Of a stretch of 64,000 nt of DNA, positions 21,535-33,100 are shown piece after piece. The translations under genes were made by a program, and so were the position numbers. The DNA lies in the NCBI GenBank assembly GCA_963556145.1, contig OY744473.1, positions 1,984,001 to 2,048,000 of the forward strand, given 5' to 3'. The notes below the pieces were generated by a model. It was given only the letters and a program-made list of their open reading frames with translations. It made no database searches and was not told the DNA's origin. Position 1 is the first letter of the stretch, and every line of letters starts with the position of its first letter. The DNA comes from Hygrocybe punicea. Taxonomy: Eukaryota > Basidiomycota > Agaricomycetes > Agaricales > Hygrophoraceae.

Positions 21535-22725
21535 CTACAAATATCCACAGTGATGATAGAAAGCCTCCGCATCGTCTGCTGTCACTGTGTGCACCGATTC
21601 CCACAGTTGGCAAAAGACCTCAGCCTGCTGGTCAGGTGTTTCCATCACTGCACGCACTATGTTGCCCTTCCGCCTGATGTCGGACTTGATTGCCGAGAAC
21701 GCCAGTTCAATCGGGTTGAAATCCGGTGAGTATGGGGGGAGAAATTCGATTCGCATACCCCTATAATCCAATGAGTACCTGCAAGGAAGCAGGATCAATG
21801 ACATACCTTTCCTTGATCATTTCGGCAATTAGATTGGACTTGTGGATGCGGCAGTTATCCATTACAATGATGGAGTTGACCTCAGGAAAAGGATTCATCC
21901 GCTCGAGCAGCTCTTCGATGAATTCGGCGAAGCGAGACGTGTTGAATGACCCTTCGACAATCTTCACGGTCAATATCACATCGAGGGAAATGGCAGGAAG
22001 TATGGAATATCTTGAATCACTGGTATCAGCTACTGATCTTGAATAGATAAAGAAACAAAATACCGTTTGCCCCGAATGAAAAAGGCTTTTCTGACAGCAC
22101 GCTGGCCCCGAATCGCCCAAGCGCGGCCCCGGTATGTTGTGCGCCGATCACAGGCACTCTCATCTACAAATACTAGCTGCTCAGCTTGATACTGAAGGCC
22201 AACCCTTTGTATATATTCGGCATGCAGCAGAGCGCTCCTCTCAATAGCTACCTTTGTCAGCTGTGTAGAATTATCAAAATCGTCAGTTAGAATAGCTAAA
22301 AACAAAGGAAACCGACCTTTTTCATAGTATGCCCACTACGGTGCAAGGCTCTCCATATCGTGGATAAGGATACTGATTTCTGGGTGCTCAGCTGGAGCTG
22401 GTCGCGAAGTTCTTCGAGGTACGCGTCACAGTCATCATTGATACAACCTTGGAGGAACTGATGGGAATTTTGGTCAATACATCAATGATCTCAAGCGATG
22501 ACATACTGAAACCTCCTCAGAGGTCAAATGACGACGCCTTCCGATCAGCCGCTGGTCCACCAATGGCTTAGAAACTTGGCCAGTTGAGCGATGTTGAGCC
22601 AGAATCCTGAGGACTTGTCGTCGGCTTATGCCAGTGTAAGCGGCGATTTTGTCGAGATCTTCACAGGGTGTCATCCGAACAATTGCCCAGCGTAGGTCTT
22701 CAGAGATTCGTTTGCCTCGCGGCAT
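21535..22725 (-). CDS. Tc1/mariner (IS630-type) DD34E transposase
   Basis: DDE endonuclease that cuts at the ends of its element and inserts at TA. Five exons read from 22725: MPRGKRISEDLRWAIVRMTP with a helix-turn-helix (YTGISRRQVLRILAQHRSTG); FLQGCINDDCDAYLEELRDQ after an intron beginning GTATGTC; LTKVAIERSALLHAEYIQRV; YSILPAISLDVILTVKIVEG; and GMRIEFLPPYSPDFNPIELA to the stop. The catalytic acids are visible: VDES (first D), VMDNCRIH (second D) and NPIE, with 34 residues between the second D and the E. The helix-turn-helix and IS630 signature PPYSPDFNPIE are intact and all introns keep the frame, so it may be functional. It sits between the two ~610-bp TIRs. Confidence 0.88.
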
Positions 22726-22829
22726 AGTGATTCGGAGTCGTTTCAGAAGATCAACGTTGGCTTTGGATACCTAATGTGGCAGTGTCAAGTTCAACAGCGA
22801 AGGGATCATTATTCAGGTAAAAACTACAT

Positions 22830-23443
22830 CATACAGGTCTCGTATACAAATAATAGACTAGCCGTGCACAAACCGAACAGATAGATGTCGAGAAAAATGG
22901 CCAGAGGTGGATAGTGTAGTACAGAGGTTCCAAGCCGCCTGTAAAGCCGAGTACTGAGTGTGGTCAGCTTATGGCGACGCATGCACCTGGGGTAGACATA
23001 CCATGAAAGGTTCCATATAGTTCCTGGACAACATCTCTCCACTAGGTAATGCAGATACGCTCACAGCGTCAGGGCGGCGTTGGGTGACATCTGGGTTTTC
23101 CTATGGTGAAAATTCAAGTGATTCAGCACAAAAACTACATGGGCATCTGGGGAGGACATACCTGGGTTATTTCGGCCCAATTCCAGCTTGGTATCTCCCC
23201 GCGGTGCACCAGAAATGTTCTCCGAGAGGGTGACAAGGCCCAAATTTTGATCGTGCCCATACTTGAGAAATGGGGCCTGAAAGTTGGTTGTGCACCTGGA
23301 GAGGGATGAGGGGATGACAGAACAGAAAGAATTAGACGGAAATGTTGAGAATTGGATGAGAAACGGCTCACCGATGTTTCGTGTGCCAGAGTGACAAAAG
23401 TCGCGTGTTACGCGTGATGTGACAACCTTTCTGAAAACGGCAA
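22830..23443 (-). repeat. right terminal inverted repeat of the 7.2-kb element
   Basis: Inverted copy of 16262-16873, diverged at scattered bases. Confidence 0.75.
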
Positions 23444-23816
23444 TAATCAATTAATTAATTAATTACGAACCCTCACTGAACCAGGTCTGATAAAGAACGA
23501 GTCTTTTAATAAATTAAAAGAACTCGTAATTCACTCCGACTCGCGTTGGAACACGAGGGAGGTTGTTGGGTGGAGTTGACCGCGGGCGCCTTCTTTATGC
23601 GGTCAAGGTGGGCCACGGGGGGCTGTTCTATGTAATAAAATGTCAGTAAAATATAGTATGAGGCCGTTACTTACCGTGGTTGTTGAGTAACGTTCAAGTT
23701 AGTGTTTCGCACAAGTATGTTTAAGGTCACATGACCTAAGTTCACGTGACTGCATAGAAAAAAATGTGAAAAATTAAGTATCTAAATGAGTATCTACGTA
23801 GGTAACTATACATTAC
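23444..23816 (+). repeat. repeat family R, copy 1 (right part) and flank
   Basis: 23444-23535 (AATT tract, CGAACCCTCACTGAACCAGG, GTCTTTTAATAAATTAAAAGAACTCG) continues the R copy after the 7.2-kb insertion and matches, inverted, 45862-45930. GTCTTTTAATAAATTAAAAGA is a near-palindrome. 23536-23816 shows nothing recognisable. Confidence 0.6.
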
Positions 23817-23992
23817 GGTTCGCGGTTTGAACCGCGTTTGAACGCAGTTTGAACCGCATGTCAGTGCCAGAACCGCAAACTGAACCAGCGGTTCGGTTCA
23901 GCCAAATGGCTGAACCAGAACTGAACTTCCGGTTCGGTTCGTGGTTCAAACCGGGTTCAGATCGGTTCCGAACCGAACTTCGGCATCACTAT
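23817..23992 (+). repeat. GTTCGGTTC-rich repeat, copy 2 (uninterrupted)
   Basis: 176 bp of alternating GGTTC/GAACC steps. Inverted relative to copy 1 at 9350-9429 plus 14233-14326, it shows the same end blocks without an insertion. Confidence 0.7.
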
Positions 23993-24417
23993 GACGTGTT
24001 TTCACAATTGGAACTACAAACCTCAGGTGTCTCTGCTGAAACTGGGAGGAAGGATGTGCCAGTCATCTGAGACAGAAATTGGCGTGCTCAAAATGCTGGT
24101 TCTGTGTCTGCAACATCACAGTCCTGGACCATTATCAGATCATCATAGATTGATTGTTTTGGATGGCCAGTGCCTTGAAAATATCAATTAAGATGCTTCA
24201 TGAAGTGCTCTCCCAAAGCTCACAGTTGAAGTCCATCATAAGGGACATCAACTTCTTCCTCTCAGTCATTGGAACCAATAATCAGAATTTCTTCATGATC
24301 CTCTATTGGAGATATGAAAAGCAGATCAAAAACCTGCTTTGCATTGACAACACGTCAAGTATAGAATTGTTGCAGGACTGGTATCATTGAATTCTGCAGA
24401 GTCGGCATTGTGCCATC

Positions 24418-24778
24418 TCAGAGGTTTAATGCGAGAAACAAACTGGAAGCATGTACTGCACCAAAGTCAGGAACTGTGTCAGAAATTTGGATGAATAAGC
24501 CCTGCTTGAAGGCATCTAGCTCCAAAAGATTCAGATTGCCAACTAGAGTATCATGATAAACAATGCTTCTGAGACGTTTCAGCTGAGTTCCATTGTAGTC
24601 CATAATATCTTGATACTAAAATGTTTGAATCATATTTCAGCACACAAATTAGAGTAATTGATGGTACCTTGATGAGTAGATTGGACAAGAGAGACACAAT
24701 GGAAGGATTGGCAGGGAGCAACAGTGAATCTTGGGTGGGCCAATGTAGAAATAATGCTCTGGTTAAAGGGGCAACCGT
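24418..24778 (-). pseudogene. 3' part of a gene interrupted by the Gypsy element
   Basis: The last two exons of a minus-strand gene: TVAPLTRALFLHWPTQDSLL to NLLIK, a GTACCATC...TTTTAG intron (phase 0), then YQDIMDYNGTQLKRLRSIVY to the stop at 24418. The sequence is open to the exact edge of the LTR. Joined to 41688 onwards with one CCGT copy, the frame continues into MFMT. I do not recognise the protein. Confidence 0.55.
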
Positions 24779-26239
24779 TGTTATGTGAATGTTTGTTTCA
24801 CCAAGAATTACCGGAGTTGACTTTGTTCAGGTACCTTCTTGTTGTTCGTGGGTTTTTAATATCTAAATAACCTATCAGGAAGGGATTTGTGGGTATATGT
24901 ACTATATGAATCAATAGAATGTAATAGTGAGGTCTCTTCAATTAAGAATTGAGACTTTGAGTAGGTATGAATAGCAATTGGGTGTGTGAAGTACTGAAAA
25001 TACTAATATTCACTACTGGAATATAAAAATATGAACTAATGAATACTGATAACAATATTCACCAGTTGAATATGGACAGTTTTGGCTACAGGGCCTATTC
25101 AATCAAGAGTATCTCTGGGTATTATAATATCTGACTTAAATCCGAAGCTTCAAACGCACATTGGCTACTAGTTCAGGGATATCTTTAATACCTTTTGAAT
25201 ACTCTGTTTTGTTTAGGATGAAACCTTAACCTTAGAAGTGTATCTATTTAGGATGAAACCTTAACCTTAGAAATGTATCTAGCTGACTAATGCTGACTAA
25301 TGAATTGATTGAACTGAGTGAACTGGGTGAATTCTCCTTGATGACAAGGGGAACTCAGAGAATGATAGAATAAGAGTGAACTAGACTGGATTGCAAGCAC
25401 TAGCTACTACAATGAGTAACTTACTAGTACTAAGAGAATGAGGGATCACACTGTGTGAACCCAACTGAGAGTGACTACTGAGTGGTGAGGGGGGAAATCC
25501 TACTGACTACTGGAATTTGGGGGCCCTATTTATACTGTTGGAGAACAATGGGGGACTGAGAACAATGGGAAAGTGAGAACAATAGGACTGAGTCATGAGA
25601 ACAATGGATGGCATCAAAGAGGCTGTGAACAATGGGCTCTATCTCCATTTGGACTGTTTAGAACAATAGACTGCTCAGAACAATAGACCATCGTCTTTAT
25701 GTAAGCAGAATATCACAATCACTCTCTGATGCATCCTATCTTATCATTATCACATCAGGACTTTCCACATTTAGTCGGGATCTAAAGTGATTTCTAAAGT
25801 TAGCACCAAAATATAATCTTTAGATTTACATTTAGGCCTAGCCTAAATATTGAATTTAAGTCACAAATAAATGTATATCTAAATTATTTATTTATTTTCA
25901 TCTTTAGGTTATTCTTGCAATCAAAATAATTATCAGATCTATATTGTAAGGGGAAAGTATAATTTAGTTCCAAGTTTACTCAAATTTCTAGTCCAAATCT
26001 AGGCATCACCTAAAGGCAGGCCAAAATTAAAACTTTCGGTAGCGTTAAAATAATAAATTTAATAATTATCAAAATGTAAGATTTTCGGCAGCTATTTAAA
26101 TTCAAAGTTGTTGTTAGATCTAAAGCTATTGCCCGCGCCATTGCCCGCTCGTCGCCCGCCCGTCGCCCACCCATTGCCCACCCATCTCCCAATCTTACCT
26201 CACGAGCCCAGCTCCAACGTCAATTGACATGGTGGTGGG

Positions 26240-27240
26240 GTTCGTGAGGTGATGACAGAGGTAGGGGGAGAGGCAGGTGGGGGAGATGGCGGGGGCGACA
26301 AGGGTGTACGGGGGCACGACAGAATGAGAGCGGGGAGATGGCGGGGGCACGATAGGATGGTGGGTGACGAGGGTGTGGGAGATGGCGGGGGCACAATAGG
26401 ATGGGAGGGCGACGAGGGTGTAGGTGATGAGGTGTGGGAGATGGCGTGGGCATGGCACGATGGGATGGGAGGAGATGGCGTGGGGGACGAGGGAGTGGGA
26501 GGGTGAGGAGATGGCGTGGGCGTGGGCGACAAGGGTGTGGCGTGGGCGACGAGGGTGTGGATGACGAGGGTGTGGGAGATGGCGTGGGGTGTGGGCGAGG
26601 GAGGTGATGGCGGAGGTGGCTTGGCGGGAGATGGCGTTGGTGATGAGGGTGAGGGAGATGGCGTGGACATGGGTGAGGGAGATGGCGGGGGCACGATGGG
26701 AGGGCGACGAGAGGGTGTGGGAGATTGCGTGGTGATGGGATGGGATGGTGGGGAGATGGCGTGGGTGTGGACGAGGGAGATGGCGCGGGCATGGCCATGG
26801 GGGATCCAATTTTGGATGGGTTAGATGTGGGCGACGAGAGCGTGGGCGACGAGAGTGTGGCGATGAGAGCGTGGGCGATGAGAGCGTGGCGATGAGAGCG
26901 TGGGCGATGAGAGCGTGGCGACGGCGTGGCGATGAGAGCGTCGCATGTGCGACGAGGGTGCAGCGTGGGCGACAAGGGTGTGGGAGATGGTGAGTGTGAG
27001 GAGAGATGGCGACGACGACGAGGGAGATGGGAGATGGCGTGGGTGTGGATGAGGGAGATGATGGGGAGGGCGGAGGTGTGGGCGACGGCTTGGCAGGAAA
27101 TCGGGAAATGGCGGCGAGGGTGAGGGAGATGGCGTGGGGTGTGGGAGATTGTCATACTTGGGCAGGGGAGATGCCGGGGATGGGATGAGCGGGAGCGGGA
27201 GAGATGGCAAGATGGCGTCACGGTGGGTGTGAGGTCGAAA
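26240..27240. repeat. G-rich degenerate minisatellite inside the CACTA-like element
   Basis: Irregular units of GAGATGGCGTGGG, GACGAGGGTGTGG and GATGAGAGCGTGG fill about 1 kb. One strand is almost free of C. Long open frames (up to 333 codons on the minus strand, P/S/H-rich) result from this composition and are not genes. Confidence 0.85.
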
Positions 27241-27296
27241 ACAAAAAATTGATTGGTTTTGTCGACCTCGGAGCTGGGTTCAGGTCATGATTGGGA

Positions 27297-27380
27297 GGTG
27301 GGCGACGGGTGGGCGATGGGTGGGCGATGGGTGGGCGATGGGTGGGCGATGGGTGGGCGATGGGTGGACGACGGGTGGGC
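27297..27380. repeat. 10-bp tandem repeat GTGGGCGATG
   Basis: About eight consecutive near-perfect copies in the right arm. The left arm has degenerate counterparts (CCCGCCCGTCGCCCACCC, 26145-26180). Confidence 0.9.
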
Positions 27381-28297
27381 GATTGCGCGGGCAATAGCTT
27401 TAGTTCTGATTGAAATTTGGAATGTTGATAACCGCCGAAATTTTTTTTTTTGATAACTATTAAATCCATTATTTTAGTCACACTGAAAGTTTAAATTTTG
27501 GCCTGCCTTTGGATGATACCTAAATTTAGACTAGCAAATTTGAGTAAACTTGTAGCGAAATTCTGTTTTCCTTCCACAATTTAGAACAGGTCATCATTTT
27601 AATTGTAAAACTAGTCTAAAGATGAAACTAAATAAATACTTTAGATGTACATTTATTTGTGACTTAAATTCAATATTTAGGCTAGGCCTAAATGTAAATC
27701 TAAAAATTATATTTTTCCGCTCACTTTAGAAACCACTTTAGACCCCAACTAAATGTTGGAACTCCTGAGGTGTATTTTATCATCCTCTTGTTCACATCTT
27801 ATCTAATCATTTCCCATTATCTAGCTGAGCCGCTTTTGATCAATACAAGTAAACAAGATTTGTAATCAATCCATTACTGCTAATATAGGTAACAATGCTA
27901 GTTGGGCTTGTCTCCTTGTACGCGCAATACAGAGAAATATATAATAAATACTAATGAGTGGGGGATGTGCCTCTGTGCACCATACATAAACGGCTAGGTC
28001 TGGGCATTACTAGTGAAGCCATAATAAATGATATAAAGGTAAGCATATATGCTATTTGTGTCTGTTCACTAGCATGCGTAATGTGGAAAGGCATAGAATG
28101 GGTACTAATGAGTGTAGGTGTGCATCCATAGTGTTGCACTTAAATATCTAAGTCCGTGGTCCGATGGTAAACCCATGACATTACACCCAAAAACACTTGG
28201 GGTCATGACATCCGCACAACACAATTAAATCAACTGTCCCCAGTTGAAACCAAAAGAAAACAACTTTTTAATCTGAGAAGAAGCTTTTACATTATTA

Positions 28298-29026
28298 CTA
28301 TTCTTTTAACTTCTTCTTCATCTTTCCAAAGAATTCCTCCCAATCTTGTACATCAACTCCTTCTGCCTTTAACCGATCCATGTTCTTCTTCATAGCATTC
28401 AATAGCGCCTTGAGGTGGTACTTAGGGTGAGTGCGCTTCTTTTGTAGCGGCTTAGGAAGTAATGCCGGGATTGCAGGGCGTTCGAAACGATTGCGGCGAG
28501 AGGAAGTTGGGTGATTACGATTTGTGGAAAATGAAGGAGGCGATTCGAGCCATTCTCTAAACTCCGGGTCTAAGGGTATGGATTGCGAAGGGACAGTGGT
28601 GGGTGGCATAGGAAAGTTGGGAAGACTATCCATGAAAAAGTCGAAATCGTCCGGCGGCGGACAGTCAACACCTCATACGTTCACAGATTCGAAATCGATG
28701 TATTCGTCAGATTCCGAAGGGGGTAGCGGTGGTGTCTGAGCGGGACTAGTTGGTTTGGTAAAGAAGTCCGTATCGTATTCAGTGGGAGTATCGAATAAGC
28801 GTGATAAATCGAGACGGCGTAGAGGAATATCCATAGATGGAGAAGGTGAAGGACTGGAGTATGATGTCATAGTATGATATGGATTACGGTATATGGGCGT
28901 CTGGTAGTGCTGAAGCGCTGAGCGGAATAGCGGTGCAGTTGATGTAACAGGAGACGTTAAGGGAAAATATTTGTGGGGGAACCGGAATGGTGGGTCAAGC
29001 AATACTAATGTGGGACACTGTGTCAC
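28298..29026 (-). pseudogene. small ORF downstream of pol in the Gypsy element
   Basis: A frame from 29026 (MTQCPTLVLLDPPFRFPHKY) to 28298, interrupted by one in-frame TGA at 28673-28675. It is rich in P/S, then in charged residues, with LDPEFREWLESPP in the middle and a basic helical end (LKALLNAMKKNMDRLKAEGV, FFGKMKKKLKE). There is no membrane segment, so it is not envelope-like. The position, between pol and the 3' LTR and sense to pol, suggests an accessory element gene. The function is unknown. Confidence 0.5.
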
Positions 29027-30135
29027 AATAGGTCCCTGTGGGTCCAGAACTAAACTAGCCCTGGCCTTGCTATATTGGGATGATGTATTTCAAATTCGAT
29101 TTAAGGTTGTATGATCGATCAAATTGGGATTTTACCATTCCCTTGGTTCTTCAGGGTCTTGAAGCTGTATCGGGTACAGATCTGCAATAGTACCAATGCT
29201 TATTTGGTCTAGACCGTTTACTCAGGTCACATGAGAAAACATGTGCTGGTCACGTGTTTTCCAGGGTCATAGCTGTACATTTGCACGATCCGTCTTTTCT
29301 TTCCTCTAGTCTGCCACTATGGTTCTGTAGTGCTCCACTCCTTTTTCTTGCTATGCCACTATGCAATAAATCATAAAAAAAACTCTATCCGACGCTATGA
29401 ATGGTCACTCCATCCTCCCTTCAAGAAAAAACTCAAGAAAAACCGCTAAGTAACTTCTTATATTTATATTCAATTTTCACCATTACTGAATAATTGGCAT
29501 GTAGATAAGACGGTCTAAATCTAGCCGTTCCTTACTACTATCTGCTGCAATCATTTGACAACGAATTCGTCTGGAGGATGGACAGGCCGGGGGTGATGTT
29601 GAGCATCACTCCGTTTCAACTAGGGGCAAGCGCTATATTTTTCGGGTGGGACTCAGTTGCTGGACTACTGGGAGTGGAGGGTCACCGGTCGTTCGTCCAT
29701 TTCTTTATCTTTCTATTCATACACCAGTTGTATTTCCTTTTATTCTATTTTCTATTTCATTATGTCTTGTCATTTCGTTTCGTTTCGTTTCGTTTCGTTA
29801 CGTTTCGTTATGTCTTTTATATATATTATCATTGTATTCATATAATGGGTCCGTCAACTATTAGATGAGAGGGGTTGTATTATCACTTTGTAGCGTTATA
29901 TATATTTTCTTTGCGTGTCTGACTTAAAAATGACCAGCAAATCATAAAACAAATAAAATTTATCTAATCAGTTTAGATAGCATAAAAAAAAGGGTGCGTG
30001 ACGGGAAATCATGTGCATAGGTAAAAATAGCGGCCAATAAAAATGCATGGGGCATAGAAAAAGAGGGTGTGCAGCGGGAAATCACATGAGGGATAGGGGT
30101 CTTGGATATAACTGAATATTCAGTCACCAAAGGTG
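29027..30135. other. non-coding part of the Gypsy interior
   Basis: AT-rich DNA between pol and the small ORF. I found only the pentanucleotide repeat listed separately. Confidence 0.5.
29770..29813. repeat. TTTCG pentanucleotide microsatellite
   Basis: Seven to eight consecutive TTTCG units with one TTACG. Confidence 0.9.
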
Positions 30136-33100
30136 CTAGAATATTGGAATCAATGCAGAAAAAGGAAAATCTTGAATGAATGAGTGTGGGGCTATACAAT
30201 AGCGGTGAGGAATAATAGTATTGTATCTCTTCTGGAGTAGATCTGCGGATAGTGGTACTTGTAACTGATGAAGATGATATATAGGATAACCATATTTTGA
30301 CAACTTTAAACCTGCATCAAAGTCTTCATTGCCAAGACCTGAGGGGTCATTGACTTCTCCTGGTACTTTTACTGAACCAACTGTAATGACACCTGTAATG
30401 GAACTGATTGGCATTGTTTCATAAAGCCACATGTGACAGACAGTGGCTGGAACTTGATATTTTCTAAATTTGTGCGTGATGCAATGTGTGCAGCAAATTC
30501 TGGCTTGATGGCAAGAATAATATCTGTGATGTCTCCTGATTTAAGAGATATTAACTGATTTACTGAGCAATCCTCTACTTCAGCAGCTTCATCTTCCTGG
30601 TCTGCTATTTCATAAAGGATAGGGTCAGTTCGATAAATGTATGGTAAAATCCGAAATGCTGCATAATGCTCAGCATGCACAGCACCATCTAATTCTTTTA
30701 AAACATAAGTTCCTGTTCTTGTTTGTCTGACAACTTCATATGGGCCAAGGTAACGAGGGTCTGTCTTGAATTTTCCTATAGTCATCTCCAAACGACTATT
30801 ATATACTAAAACTAGTTCTCCTGGCTGATAATCACGTTTTTGCAATCGTCTATGAAATCTCTGATCAAATTGCAATTTAGATATGAAGCGAGCCTGTTTA
30901 AGCACAGCTGCTGCTTTATCAATATCTTCTTGATGTCTTCCAAGCTGACGTATGCGGAGTGCTAACAAATCTGATGTAGAAAGTCCTGAGCAAAAACCTT
31001 CAACCATAAATGTGGCTTCTGTTAGGTCAAAGGGAAGTATAGGATGAGTGCCATGGAGTAGATAATAAGGTGAGTATCCAGTAACACTGCTGACTGTAAT
31101 TCGGTCTGCAAATGATGCTAACTCTATGTGCTTGTGCCAATTCTTGATTTTTCCAGTCTTATCTTTTTCACAGGACTTGACTATGGCTTCACGTAGAGTA
31201 AAATGTCCTCTTTCTACTACACCATTTGCATGCTTATTGTAGGGTGATATGCGAACTTGAGGAATTCCTAGTCTTCTAAGCAGAGACTCAAATGCTCCTT
31301 TGACTTCTCCTCCATTATCAGTAACTACATGTTCAATGGCACCATAGCGACAATAGATCTGTTCCCAGAAAAATTTTGCTAAGTTGTGTGAATTGTTTGA
31401 TCTTAGAGCTTTTACTTCAGTTGCTCCTGATAAATCATCACGTGCTGCTACAATGAAATGGTAGCCTCCTGAAGGTGACATAAACATTACATCAATGTAT
31501 ACCTTTTGAAAAATTGCTGTAGGAGTAGAAATTGTAGGAAAAATTTCGATTTTCTTCAAGCTCCTAATTTGACACTGATGACATGATGAAATGTGGTAAT
31601 GGACATCTGCTCTGAGATGAGGCCAAAAAAATCGAAGTTTGACTAAGTCAAACACAGCTTGTTCTCCTTTATGACCTAGGTTTTCATGAGCTTGAGTGAG
31701 AATAGCAATTCTTTTCTTTGCATTCATAATTACTAATGAAGGCATTTTCTGGCCATTTCTTCTAAACAGTTTATTATCTTTTAAATAAAATTGTCCAGTT
31801 TTCTTCAGAAATCTTCTTCTTGCCTGCAAGGTATCTGTTGAAGGCATTTCCAGTGTGGATAAAAAATGTTTTACTTAAATGAGTATCTTGTCCTGTTGTA
31901 ATTTAATTTCATTATTTGAAGGGAGTGTGGTGGCCTTGTATGGCAATTTGGTAGGGACAGTGAAGCTAAATTTTCTTATTTCATGTGGATCAGGAACATG
32001 AACAAGCAAGGCAATATCATCTAGCCATGAATCATCATGCTCTTCAATTTCTTCATTATCTGCAAGCTCTCTGCGAGAAAGTGCATCTGGTCCCCTAAAC
32101 TGGGTTGCAGGTACATGAATAAGCTTGAAGTCAAATAATAAAATTCCTTGAATCCATCTGTTTATGGCAGCATTGGGCTGTAAATCTGGTTCATTGAGCA
32201 TGCCTTTTATAAACTTGGCATCTACCTCTATATGTAGATTCTTTATTCCTATTAAATACAGTCTCCAGTGGCGTAATGCACGGTATAGTCCATATAACTC
32301 CAGTTTTGGCTGTGAATATCTGGATTCTCTTTCACTCATTGGTATTGAACCATATCTAGCAGGGCGACGATTTCCATTTTCATCTTCTTGTGATAAAATA
32401 AAACCGGCAGCAATATGGCTACTGTCTACTGATAAATATGTGGGTCTATCTGATGTATAATCAATAGAGCGGAGTGCAGGTGCTGAAGAAACCTTTTCTT
32501 TCAATGCCTGGAAAGCTGCTTGTCTTCTTTCATCCCATATAAACTCTGCTCCTTTATGGAATAACTCTGCTAGTGGCTTGGCTAGTGCAGAATAATTTTT
32601 TATCCAAATGCGAACTGTTCCACAGAGACCTAGGAAGCCTCTAACATCCTTGGGTGTCTTGAGTGGGGGCCAGTCCAAAACCTTTTGTACTCTACTATCA
32701 TCAGGACAACGTCCTTCCAGAGTGCATTTCTGTCCTACGATCACAACACTTGAGCGGCAAAGTTGTGTCTTCTTAGCTGATATTGTCATTCCTGCACAAG
32801 CAAGGTGATGCATAATGCGATGTACATCTTGAGCGTGCTCCCAAATAAACCTTCTGATTCCTGGATTTTCTAGCAAAACTTCTGGTCTTCCATTTTGATC
32901 AGGATAAATGGATGAAGGTCCTTTTATAGGTAAATCATCAATAAAGCTATTTGCAGTATGAGGGATTTCATCTTGAAGGATGAAGCACATACAACATTGG
33001 AATTCTGCAGGTGAATTTGTGAATCCAGTGGGAAGTGATGTGAGACAAAGTAATCCCAGTGGTGTCATGAATGCAGTGAGGTCACGAGATGTAGGATGTA

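Larger units (their letters stand above)
16262..23443. mobile_element. 7.2-kb Tc1/mariner-type element with ~610-bp terminal inverted repeats
   Basis: The outer ends TTGCCGTTTTCAGAAAGGTT (16262) and its reverse complement ending at 23443 are identical for about 30 bases. Inverted similarity continues for about 610 bp (16262-16873 versus 22830-23443). TA lies on both sides (16260-16261 and 23444-23445) inside a longer shared AATT-rich flank of 22 bp. Inside are a DD34E transposase (21535-22725), a multi-exon gene (16975-18628), an RPB1 fragment and a satellite. Repeat R at 45.9 kb preserves the empty target. Confidence 0.75.
25751..27772. mobile_element. 2.0-kb non-autonomous CACTA-like element nested in LTR A
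   Basis: The ends CACATCAGGACTTTCC and the reverse complement of ...CTCCTGAGGTG align with scattered mismatches. Inverted similarity runs for roughly 450 bp (ACATTTAG, TCTAAAGTG, ATTTAAGTCACAAATAAATG). TAT at 25748-25750 and 27773-27775 is a 3-bp duplication, and LTR B shows the empty site CATTATTTTATC. The CAC start and 3-bp duplication suggest the CACTA/EnSpm superfamily. No transposase is present. Confidence 0.8.
24779..28210 (-). repeat. LTR A (3' LTR), split by a nested element
   Basis: 972 bp plus 435 bp once the insertion at 25751-27772 and one TAT are removed, exactly the 1407 bp of LTR B. Confidence 0.93.

Noticed and set aside
24418..24778. Free-standing small gene
   Set aside because: It has no start and joins in frame with 41688 onwards across the retrotransposon.
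26195..27221. Long minus-strand open frames (up to 333 codons) rich in P, S, H
   Set aside because: They lie over the G-rich minisatellite, occur in several frames at once and have no domain; open only because of composition.
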